Positions 22,101 through 29,863 of a DNA stretch of 64,000 nt are shown here, one piece after another; the first letter of the stretch is position 1, and the number at the start of each line of letters is the position of its first letter. Source of the stretch: Botrytis cinerea B05.10. Its lineage: Eukaryota > Ascomycota > Leotiomycetes > Helotiales > Sclerotiniaceae. The notes below the pieces were generated by a model. That model did not search any database. It saw only the letters and a list, made by a program, of their open reading frames with translations, and was not told where the DNA came from. The DNA lies in assembly GCF_000143535.2 (NCBI RefSeq), contig NC_037322.1, positions 62,001 to 126,000 on the forward strand, in the 5' to 3' direction. The position numbers were made by a program, and so were the translations under genes.

Positions 22101-23972
22101 TCACCAGCCGAGTTGAATTACGAGATATATGACAAAGAATTACTGGCGATAGTCGATGCATTTAGAGAATGGCGAGTATATTTGGAAGGATCGAAATACA
22201 CAGTACAGGTGTATACAGATCATAAGAACTTGGTTTACTTCACCACAACGAAGCAGTTAAACAGACGACAGGTCAGATGGTCGGAGACCATGGCCAACTA
22301 CAATTTCAGAATTTCATATGTCAAAGGATCAGAAAACGCTAGAGCCGACGCTCTTAGCCGAAAACCAGAATATCAAGAAAACAAAACGTACGAGTCATAC
22401 GCTATATTCAAGAAAGACGGCGAATCACTGGTCTACAATGCACCACAGCTTGCAGCAACACACCTGTTGGAAGACAACCACCTCAGAAAACAGATTCAAT
22501 CACACTACGACAAGGATGCTACTGCCACACGCATACGCAAGACAATAGAACCAGGATTCACTATAGAAAATGATACCATATACTTTCATGGAAAAGTATA
22601 CATTCCGAGTCAAATGACCAAGGAATTTGTGACGGAACAACATGGGTTGCCGGCACATGGACACCAAGGAATTGCAAGGACATTTGCAAGAATACGGGAA
22701 ATCAGTTACTTCCCACGAATGAGAACGATAGTTGAAGAAGTTGTTGGAAATTGTGACACCTGCATACGAAACAAGTCATCACGACATGCTCCGTATGGTC
22801 AGCTCCAGACCCCAGACATGCCTTCTCAGCCATGGAAGTCCATCACATGGGACTTTGTGGTCAAACTACCACTCTCAAAGGATCCTACTACAGGAATTGA
22901 GTACGACGCGATACTCAATATAGTAGACAGGCTAACGAAATTTGCATATATGATACCATTCAAGGAAACATGGGATGCTGAACAACTAGCATATGTGTTC
23001 CTAAGGATCATAGTAAGCATACACGGAGTACCAGATGAGATAATCTCGGATCGAGACAAGCTCTTTACCTCAAAATTCTGGACTACCTTATTAGCACTTA
23101 TGGGTATCAAGAGAAAGCTATCGACATCTTTCCACCCACAAACAGATGGTCAAACAGAGAGGACCAATCAGACAATGGAAGCATATCTTAGATGCTATGT
23201 AAATTATCGACAAGACAATTGGGTAGAACTATTACCTATGGCACAATTCGCATATAATACATCGGAAACGGAAACCACGAAAATCACACCAGCACGAGCT
23301 AATTTTGGGTTTAATCCACAAGCGTATAAAATCCCGATACCACAAGAAGTTAATGCCGAATCAGCAATAGTACAAGTCGAACAGCTGAAAAATCTCCAAG
23401 AGCAACTGGCTCTTGATCTAAGATTCATATCTTCCAGAACAGCAGCGTACTACAATACGAAACGTAGTATGGAACCTACGCTTAAAGAGGGGGATAAAGT
23501 TTATTTGCTACGACGAAACATCGAAACCAAGAGACCAAGCAATAAACTCGACCACAGGAAACTAGGACCATTCAAGATTGATAAGGTAATAGGAACGGTT
23601 AATTATCGATTGAAATTACCAGACACAATGAATATCCACCCAGTATTCCACATATCCTTGCTCGAACCAGCACCACCAGGAGCGCCAAATGCGCCATTTA
23701 CAGAAATTGAACCAGTCAACCCAAACGCCATATACGATGTCGAAACAATACTAGACTGCAAATACGTCAGAAACAAGGTCAAGTATTTGATCAAATGGTT
23801 AGACTACCCACATTCAGAAAACACATGGGAATTCAAGGAGGATCTCAGCTGCCCTGAGAAGCTACGGGCATTCCACCTGAAGTACCCACACCTGCCAGTA
23901 AAGCCTCAAGATCCGCTTCGGACAACTCAGGCAAAGAAGGATCGAAGAAGTCGAAGGAAGAAGAATCAATAG
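19116..23972 (+). CDS. Chromovirus Gag-Pol polyprotein (1618 aa)
   Basis: A single long frame encodes all proteins of the retrotransposon. Order: capsid-like Gag (about 30-230); CCHC zinc knuckle C271-x2-C274-x4-H279-x4-C284; aspartic protease D459-S-G-A-T-G; reverse transcriptase (about 690-880) with YLDD at 816-819; RNase H starting TDSSDFAIGA at about 965; integrase with an HHCC zinc finger (about 1175-1220, CDTCIRNK), catalytic D1246, D1312 and E1348 with DD35E spacing; chromodomain (about 1541-1590, VETILDCKYVRNKVKYLIKW then YPHSENTWE). No frameshift separates gag from pol, so the ratio is presumably set by processing. All catalytic residues seen are intact. The chromodomain is expected to steer integration to particular chromatin; insertion into old heterochromatin-like repeats here fits. 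Confidence 0.97.
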   Translation: MASRATATGQPTGDTNDIEMTDAPKEITINETLKIALPDKYQGSRQELDTFLLQLEIYFRFNEDKFTTKESKSIWAASYLRGEATKWIQPYLRDYFEHDDKDRMQPTRTIFNSFEGFKTEIRRIFGNSNELEVAEDKIFNLKQTGSALKYATEFRRYAGTTKWDEIAIMSHYRKGLKPEVRLELERSAESTDLNDLIQDSIESDDRLYRYRQSQRSYKPQGNQKQGRYRKNEGRPRYNPQRYGDPMELDATHYTNGNDDSEKRRRRENNLCFECGKAGHRAADCRSKKTGGKRGNFKPKFGKGQLNATFTIPENPTKSENTETFTVEEFQQLLKELPRNKEGMNAIDLWEQEYYRTPTPSVTEESHQDEAEADHATMSWTACYDEFCGIHRSDKEATGWFPKKRKTKNHQNNVTCTDLTSNITSRKVRKVTQQLNATGQAGQIYCKVQINGHIQSAMIDSGATGNFIAPEAAKYLEIPLQTKQYPYRLQLVDGQLAGSDGKISQETIPVRMGITQHTEVIQLDVVPLGQQQIILGMPWLKAHNPKIDWAQGIVTFDQCKSGHRDTLEASARRNTRQGELNANNTGDVGHPVQGPPLRAKASTPPLQMQKPTTRHEIAIEAKERPTIPEQYKKYEHVFKEPGIHEALPEHKPWDHEIILEEGKMPVHTPIYSMSADELKRLREYIDDNLAKGWIRESASQVASPTMWVPKKDGPDRLVVDYRKLNALTKKDRYPLPLATELRDRLGGATIFTKMDLRNGYHLIRMKEGEEWKTAFKTRYGLYEYQVMPFGLTNAPATFMRLMNNVLSQYLDTCCICYLDDILVYSNNKVQHIKDVSSILESLSKADLLCKPSKCEFHVTETEFLGFTVSSQGLKMSKDKVKAVLEWKQPTTIKEVQSFLGFVNFYRRFIKGYSGITTPLTTLTRKDQGSFEWTAKAQESFDTLKQAVAEEPILLTFDPEKEIIVETDSSDFAIGAVLSQPGQNGKYQPIAFYSRKLSPAELNYEIYDKELLAIVDAFREWRVYLEGSKYTVQVYTDHKNLVYFTTTKQLNRRQVRWSETMANYNFRISYVKGSENARADALSRKPEYQENKTYESYAIFKKDGESLVYNAPQLAATHLLEDNHLRKQIQSHYDKDATATRIRKTIEPGFTIENDTIYFHGKVYIPSQMTKEFVTEQHGLPAHGHQGIARTFARIREISYFPRMRTIVEEVVGNCDTCIRNKSSRHAPYGQLQTPDMPSQPWKSITWDFVVKLPLSKDPTTGIEYDAILNIVDRLTKFAYMIPFKETWDAEQLAYVFLRIIVSIHGVPDEIISDRDKLFTSKFWTTLLALMGIKRKLSTSFHPQTDGQTERTNQTMEAYLRCYVNYRQDNWVELLPMAQFAYNTSETETTKITPARANFGFNPQAYKIPIPQEVNAESAIVQVEQLKNLQEQLALDLRFISSRTAAYYNTKRSMEPTLKEGDKVYLLRRNIETKRPSNKLDHRKLGPFKIDKVIGTVNYRLKLPDTMNIHPVFHISLLEPAPPGAPNAPFTEIEPVNPNAIYDVETILDCKYVRNKVKYLIKWLDYPHSENTWEFKEDLSCPEKLRAFHLKYPHLPVKPQDPLRTTQAKKDRRSRRKKNQ
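20379..20407. repeat. 29-bp quasi-palindrome inside gag-pol
   Basis: Arms ATAACTTCGC and (inverse) GTAACTTTGC with centre GAAAAGTTC; it lies between the Gag knuckle and the protease. The same site is kept in the old element at 27445-27473. Confidence 0.8.
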
Positions 23973-24438
23973 GAGTAGGCGCAGCATCAACGTTTGCTGT
24001 TTCTTCCTCAACACGCTCCTTTTCAATCTTTTCCTTTTCTAGTCTCTCCTTCTCCTCCGCCTCCACTAGCTCATCGAGAGTTCGTAAACCACGGCGAAGC
24101 ATCTCAGACTCACGTTTCAACAGGAAACGTTTCTGCTTTCGCAATCGCAGGATTTTAGCCATTGCTTCCTGAGAAACACTAATCGCGCGTTCCTCCTCCT
24201 CATCCAATCTGGCCTTTTGACGATCCAGACTATCCCAATCACTCTCCACAGGACCACGAACGTCACATTTTCGCCCTTGACGGATACACTCGGCGCACCG
24301 CGAGGAATCTGAAGAAGAAACAATGCATTTACGCCCTTGGCGTTCACACAGAGAACAAGAAGACATTTCGAAACCACGGGATTCAACGAGACGAGCTAAA
24401 CGTAATCTTTCCTTTCGTTTGTGAAAGTTGTCAGTCAT
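23845..24438 (-). CDS. Antisense Zn2Cys6/coiled-coil accessory protein of the chromovirus
   Basis: A 197-aa protein read against the retrotransposon's main transcript. Start is ATG 24438 (MTDNFHKRKER); the frame extends to 24477 only through non-ATG codons. Six cysteines at 28, 31, 38, 48, 51 and 58 have the spacing C-x2-C-x6-C-x9-C-x2-C-x6-C, which fits the fungal Zn(II)2Cys6 binuclear-cluster DNA-binding pattern; the two halves are near-repeats (ERQGRKC, IRQGRKC). A charged coiled coil (about 70-155, with EEKERLEKEKIEKERVEEE) and an acidic tail follow. It overlaps the last 128 bases of gag-pol and ends well short of the LTR. I do not recognise a named gene. A role in regulating the element or its host's response is inference. 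A decayed counterpart is present at 15100-15650. Confidence 0.72.
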   Translation of the reverse strand: MTDNFHKRKERLRLARLVESRGFEMSSCSLCERQGRKCIVSSSDSSRCAECIRQGRKCDVRGPVESDWDSLDRQKARLDEEEERAISVSQEAMAKILRLRKQKRFLLKRESEMLRRGLRTLDELVEAEEKERLEKEKIEKERVEEETANVDAAPTPIDSSSFDFFDPSLPELSEADLEALLAGVGTSGGMPVASQGS

Positions 24439-24523
24439 ATTGAATAAAGAAATACCATACAGCGACAAATATCCCAAGTGGGGTACTACGTTCTATATAG
24501 ACGCTTGGGACAAGCGCTAGGCT

Positions 24524-24536
24524 AAGAAGGGGATAG
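24524..24536 (+). other. Polypurine tract
   Basis: AAGAAGGGGATAG immediately before the 3' LTR, the usual plus-strand primer site of LTR retrotransposons. Confidence 0.7.
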
Positions 24537-25016
24537 TGTTACGACGGATTGGTAACAGGTCAACAGAAGTCACGGGACAACAGATCAATCTTGGAATTAA
24601 GAGGAATATAACTTTGCAAACTTCTCGCGAAGTTATATTTAGGATTAGAAATGTCCTAGGGGACTAATTTCAGGGATAAGAACGATAAGCTAAGACATTG
24701 GAACTCACATGACTTGGGCACGTGATGGAGCGTCAGGGAGCGCCAGCGCTCCTGGAGCGCAGTGCGATCCATTGCGATCCATCATGTTGAGAGTATTCGG
24801 GGATTAGCATACTGAGGACGAAGATCTATATAAGGGAATGGGTTTCATTATAATGTAGAGCTTCGTGCTCAAGAACAATCATTAGTTTCATTACTATAGT
24901 TACGAGAATTGCAACCCGTTACAACCTTATTGAATTCCTACTTGAAGTCTAGTCTAAAACCACCTCGAGAGATCTCTAGACACTTCCACGTGACCCTAGA
25001 GGCAGCTCCTGTAACA
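24537..25016 (+). repeat. 3' LTR of intact chromovirus
   Basis: 480 bp, identical by eye to 18585-19064; followed by TTTTT, the duplicate of 18580-18584. Contains the quasi-palindrome at 24608-24636. Confidence 0.95.
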
Positions 25017-25021
25017 TTTTT

Positions 25022-25513
25022 TTACCTTGATTACAATTTTGTATTATATTATTAGCTTCTATATTTATAAAGGAAATATACTAGCCTTCGCTTTTAATAG
25101 AGAACCCTAAATTGAATATCCTATATCACTGGTATTATTTATATTCAACTCTTCTTAATATATATTACATTTCATAAACGCTTTTAGTATATCCTTATAA
25201 CCACTTTTGTATTAATCAAATATTACAACTCTTTATATTCAATCTATTTTCGAATTATATATTTTTAACCATAACATTTCTAAAATGATTTGTTATTAAT
25301 CCAATAACATAATATTAAATTATATAACCTTTATATATTGAATTATATCTATTTATATTGAAATTGTTTTTTATAAAATCTTTCTATTAAACCCTATTAG
25401 CTATTCATTAATTAATTATAATTGATAAGAATATTATTTCGTTTGAAATGATATTTCCAAGTACTTTATAGTTTCTAATATAATAAAATTTTTTATAACC
25501 TTTAAATCTATTA
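25022..25513 (-). pseudogene. Old chromovirus fragment (protease-RT linker)
   Basis: AT-rich continuation of the old element between the two later insertions. Reading across 18584 to 25022 restores the linker between protease and RT. No open frame. Confidence 0.6.
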
Positions 25514-27365
25514 ACGTGTTTTATCACCGAGTGGATCATATCACCGAGTGGATCACTTTCACTTCAATTGTTGATCTCTCACTTCAATACGCGTTTTATC
25601 AATCAATTGAAATGCAATCGAATAATAAAGAAGCTCGAATACTCTTAGCTATTGAAGCTATTCAAAAAGACAAAAAACTTAGTATTCGAAAAGCTGCTAA
25701 GCTATATAATTTACCATATACAACACTCAATCATAGAATGAATGGTTTTACCCCCCGCGTCGAAACTCGAGCGAATTGTCATAATCTTACACAATTAGAA
25801 GAGGAAGTGATTATTCAATATATACTTGATATAGATTCAAGAGGATTTCCACCTAAACTTAGAATGGTGGAAGATATGGCGAATCATATTCTTGAATCGA
25901 GGGGTGCAAAGCGTGTTGGAAAGCTCTGGACGCATCGATTCGTAAAGCGTCGAATCGAATTAAAGACGCGTTTTAGTCGTGTTTATGACTTTCAAAGGGC
26001 TCTCTGCGAAGATCCTAAACTTATTGAGAAGTGGTTTCGACTAGTTTCGAATATGCGAGCGAAATATGGTATTCTCGACTGCGATTTCTACAACTTCGAC
26101 GAAACGGGCTTTATGATGGGTATAATATGCCCCGGAATGGTGGTAACTAGTGCTGAACGAAATGGCAGAAGCAAGGCAATACAACCAGGCAATAGAGAAT
26201 GGGCTACAGCGATCATATGTGGTAATGGGGAGGGTGAAACTATACCCCCATTTCTAGTGGTTCAAGGACAGGTCCATCTTTCCAATTGGTATACCGAAAC
26301 CGATTTTCCTGCGGATTGGGCTATTAAACCTACATCTAATGGATGGACAAATAACGAGACGGGTTTAGAATGGTTGAAACACTTCGATAAACATACTAAG
26401 AATCGAAGAAAGGGCAAATATCGAATGTTGGTGCTAGATGGGCATGAAAGCCACGAATCAAGAGCTTTTCAAGCATACTGTGAAGAGAACGACATCATAT
26501 GTTTATGTTTACCACCGCATTCAAGTCATCTAACTCAACCACTTGATGTAGGTTGTTTTGGTAATCTGAAACGTTCATATAGTGGTCAAATTGATGGATT
26601 TATCAAGGCACATATCAATCATATCTCGAAGGTTGAATTCTTTATAGCTTTTAAAGCTGCATACGAAGAATCAATCACCTCTCAGAATATGAAATCAGGG
26701 TTTCGAGGAACAGGTTTAATACCATTTAGCCCTGAAGCTGTACTTTCGAAGTTAGATATTCGAATTCGTACACCTACCCCCCCCTCTTTCGATCTAGATC
26801 AATGGATCTCTCAAACCCCTCGCAACCCAACTGAAGCTCTTTCTCAATCAACATTAGTTAAATCTCGAATAACTCGTCATCAATCAAGCTCTCCTACACC
26901 TATATTTGAGACTGTACTAGCTCTAGCTAAGGGTACAGAGAGATTAGCTCATGAGAATACACTTTTAAATGCAGAGATTCGTACACTTCGGGCAGCAAAT
27001 GAGGCATTAAGCAAACGTCGACGCGCGAAAAAAACTCAGTTACGTCAAGGAGGAGTGCTTACTGGACAAGAGGCTCTTGATATATTATCTCAGCAAGAGG
27101 TTGATATTCAGATTCAACGCGACGAGCGTCAAAATAAGGGAAATCCTATTGGGGAAGCATCTTCTAATAGGTGCTGTAGTAAGTGTGGAAAATCAGGTCA
27201 TAATTCAAGAACTTGTCAAAACAATGTAATAGATCCTAGATTACTAGATTCTTAATAGTTTTAATCAATTGATTCAATTGTTGTTGAATAATATAAGTTT
27301 AAAGTGGTAAATTGAGGTGAAAGTGATCCACTCGGTGATATGATCCACTCGGTGATAAAACACGT
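25514..27365 (+). mobile_element. Second pogo-type DNA transposon (1852 bp), intact
   Basis: Perfect 49-bp TIRs (25514-25562, 27317-27365): ACGTGTTT, then TATCACCGAGTGGATCA twice in tandem, then CTTTCAC. TA target duplication at 25512-25513 and 27366-27367. It carries one transposase gene with all catalytic residues. It is inserted in the old chromovirus and has not been RIP-decayed, unlike its relative at 34700-36532. Confidence 0.93.
25612..27255 (+). CDS. Pogo-type transposase with C-terminal zinc knuckle
   Basis: A 547-aa DDE transposase. Start ATG 25612 (MQSNNKEARIL) is the first ATG; upstream frame codons lie in the TIR. Order: helix-turn-helix (LSIRKAAKLYNLPYTTLNHR, about 22-41), CENP-B-type domain (to about 140, WTHRFVKRRIELKTRFSR), catalytic triad in NFDETGF, VLDGHESH and LTQPLD with exactly 35 residues between the last two aspartates (DD35D). 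Near the C-terminus a coiled-coil-like stretch precedes a CCHC knuckle C522-x2-C525-x4-H530-x4-C535 (SKCGKSGHNSRT), unusual beside the AT-hook ending of the Fot1-like transposase in this window. No stops or frameshifts; probably functional. Confidence 0.92.
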   Translation: MQSNNKEARILLAIEAIQKDKKLSIRKAAKLYNLPYTTLNHRMNGFTPRVETRANCHNLTQLEEEVIIQYILDIDSRGFPPKLRMVEDMANHILESRGAKRVGKLWTHRFVKRRIELKTRFSRVYDFQRALCEDPKLIEKWFRLVSNMRAKYGILDCDFYNFDETGFMMGIICPGMVVTSAERNGRSKAIQPGNREWATAIICGNGEGETIPPFLVVQGQVHLSNWYTETDFPADWAIKPTSNGWTNNETGLEWLKHFDKHTKNRRKGKYRMLVLDGHESHESRAFQAYCEENDIICLCLPPHSSHLTQPLDVGCFGNLKRSYSGQIDGFIKAHINHISKVEFFIAFKAAYEESITSQNMKSGFRGTGLIPFSPEAVLSKLDIRIRTPTPPSFDLDQWISQTPRNPTEALSQSTLVKSRITRHQSSSPTPIFETVLALAKGTERLAHENTLLNAEIRTLRAANEALSKRRRAKKTQLRQGGVLTGQEALDILSQQEVDIQIQRDERQNKGNPIGEASSNRCCSKCGKSGHNSRTCQNNVIDPRLLDS

Positions 27366-28787
27366 TATAACTGATTATATATATCCATTTATTTGAATTT
27401 TGTAATATATCTATCCTACCTATCCCATAGCATTTAATTACTGAATAACTTTGCAAACTTTTTGCAAAGTTATATTTGAAGTTAAATCCTTATATATTAC
27501 TTTATTTTAATAATTCTTCATCTTCCTTTTTTTAAGAAATCATTCGATTGCTTTTTTATCTAATTAATAGATTCCATAGAATTCATTATAATAAACTATC
27601 CAGTTTATTATAATATAATCTATTTCTATCTTATTCTAATAACTTTCTTTTATTATAAAAAGTATTAGGATTTTATAATACTTTTATTTTTATAAGTCTA
27701 TTACATTTATATTCTTTTGATTTTATAATAATTTCTTTAATAATTATTGAAATTCTTTAATAATGAAAATCTCAATATTTTTGAATTTAATTAGATTTTT
27801 TAAGATTGTAAAGATAGTATTAAATTAATCTTTATCGAACTTAGATTTGAAATTGCTTCTTTTTCCTTTTATCTTTTTGTTTCAATATTTTATTATTCGA
27901 TATTCTACTTTTCCATATTCAAAATATAAATTGTTTTTTTATTTTCGTTTTTTTTTTAAATTATTATTTCCATTTATATAATATATAATATTTAGTTTTA
28001 TAGAATCTCTATACCTTTATAGATTATAATATAGTTTATTTTTATTCTTATAATAACACTTTTGTTTTTGATTTTCATAAGATTTATATAATCTTTAGCT
28101 TTATTAATATTTATAAAAATAATTATCTAATTCAATGAAATCCTAAATTAAATTATTCAAATCTATACTTTCAATAAATCTTTCTAATTCTAATCTGATT
28201 TCTAATTTGAATTTCTTATAATAATAATTTATAATAGCGATTTTGTTTTATTTGATTATTTCAATATATCTTCGAAATTCCATAATATATTTCAATACTA
28301 ATTCTATTTATTTGAAATTGAAGATTTTATTTTTTATTATCTTTAATTTATTAAAATTTCTAAAGATTCTATAAATCTTTATTTTAAATCTTTTAAAACT
28401 ATTAAAGATTGTTTGAATAAGTTATATACAATTCTTATTATTATATTCGAAATAATCATACAAATATAATTGAATCTATTTAATTATTTTATCTCGAAGA
28501 TATAATATAATCCATATACTTTTAGATTTTTTAATAATGAATTTGTTTTTATTAAATCAGAAGTAGATTTCAAATTGTAAAAGGAAAGTATTAAGTTTTT
28601 ATTAATTACTCTAATATTTATTTGATAAGGCGATTTTAAGTGTTTTATTAATAATAATCTTCTTTGAAGTATTGATTATTTCAATATTATTAGTATTTTT
28701 GGTAGATTGATTTGTAATAATAGCCCTAGATGTTATATTAATAATTGATTATCGAATCGGTATTTGAAATAGAAATAATATTTAAAA
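27366..28787 (-). pseudogene. Old chromovirus gag/protease remnant
   Basis: The minus-strand complement follows the young element's gag-to-protease DNA base for base with C-to-T/G-to-A changes; for example 27385-27510 matches the inverse of about 20345-20470, including the 29-bp quasi-palindrome (27445-27473). No open frame remains. Confidence 0.75.
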
Positions 28788-29388
28788 TATTACAGAAGCT
28801 GTTTTTAAGATTATATGGAAATATCTAAAAATCTTTTGAAATAATTTAAATTAGATTTCAAGTAGGAATTCAATAAGATTATAATTGATTGTAATTCTTG
28901 TAACTATAATAATAAAACTAATAATTATTATTTTGAATATAAAGCTTTATATTATAATAAAACCTATTCCCTTATATAAATCTTTGTTTTATTTGAATAG
29001 TTGGAATAGTTAATTACTTTTGGAATACTATTATTCCTAAAGTGCTATCGTTTTTGAGCTATTCATTATAGAATACTAATTCTGTGATTCTTAATATTCT
29101 AATTTATCCTTTTATTTTAGCTTATCTTTTATCCTAGGGTTAATTCTCTGGAATATAACTTTGTAAAAAGTTTGTAAAGTTATATTTGGTATTTTCTAAA
29201 ATCTATTATTCTAGGAATTGTATTCTATATTTCTAGGATATCCTATAACTAATATTATATATATGCTTGAAGCTTTCCTTGAATACCTAATATCCTCCGG
29301 TATACTACAGCTGAATCACTGAGGCCTATAATACTATTATAGCCTATACATTGGTAATTCTACAGCCTGTTACTAATTCATCGTAACA
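28788..29388 (-). repeat. LTR of old chromovirus (5' LTR)
   Basis: 601 bp, same layout as 14440-15040, ending CATCGTAACA and followed by ATTTA. It carries a quasi-palindrome at 29155-29183. Confidence 0.85.
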
Positions 29389-29393
29389 ATTTA

Positions 29394-29863
29394 ATATTAA
29401 TTTTAAATATTTATTTATAAATATATATTTGTTTGATTTTATATTAATAAAATTTAATTTATTTAATATACTCTTTAATATAATATATTAAATTCTAACA
29501 AATTATTTTAATTCATATAAAACTTTATTTAATTTTAATATTATATTTTTATTATTATATATTTCAAAAGATTTAATATATATATTTTTATTAATATTTT
29601 TTTGAATAAAAATTAATATTATATTTACTTTATATATATATTACTTTTTATTTATTATTAAAATAAATATTAATATCTAGATTATTTATTTTATTATATT
29701 AATAAATGTATTTAAATAATTTAAATTATATAATTGTTCAAATTCTTTAATTATATATTTAATTTTAAATTCAATATTATCTTTGAATAAATATGTGATT
29801 TTATAAATCCATTTTGTTTTTAAAATATTTAATTCTTTAATATTATTATTCTTTTTAATAATA
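29394..29863 (-). pseudogene. Decayed Ty1/copia reverse transcriptase start
   Basis: The minus strand reads NNNIKELNILKTKWIYKITY then EFKIKYIIKEFEQLYNLNYL, matching the copia RT opening (LKTKWVYKIKY, KARLVARGFxQxxGIDY). It is the upstream continuation of 13261-14434 across the old chromovirus. A Fot1-like element is inserted at 29863. Confidence 0.6.

Larger units (their letters stand above)
18585..25016 (+). mobile_element. Intact chromovirus LTR retrotransposon (Ty3/gypsy), 6432 bp
   Basis: Complete element with 480-bp LTRs at 18585-19064 and 24537-25016 that read identical by eye, TG..CA ends, a 5-bp TTTTT target duplication (18580-18584, 25017-25021), a single gag-pol ORF with C-terminal chromodomain, a polypurine tract, and a second ORF antisense to the genome near the 3' LTR. 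Identical LTRs and lack of RIP show a recent insertion. It lies inside an older, decayed, oppositely oriented relative. The Tf1/sushi (chromovirus) clade is indicated by the chromodomain and the possible self-priming site. Confidence 0.96.
14440..29388 (-). mobile_element. Old RIP-decayed chromovirus (Ty3/gypsy), interrupted by two insertions
   Basis: Minus-strand relic of the same lineage as the intact element inside it. It is bounded by two 601-bp LTRs (14440-15040 and 28788-29388) and by ATTTA target duplications at 14435-14439 and 29389-29393. Removing the young element (18585-25016 plus TSD) and the pogo element (25514-27365 plus TA) leaves about 6.66 kb, against 6.43 kb for the young copy; the excess is nearly all in the longer LTRs. 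Coding relics run in minus order: gag/protease on the right, RT, integrase and chromodomain on the left, then the accessory ORF relic. Confidence 0.85.

Noticed and set aside
24439..24477. Extended start of the antisense accessory protein
   Set aside because: The frame is open but begins at TTG; the first ATG is 24438.
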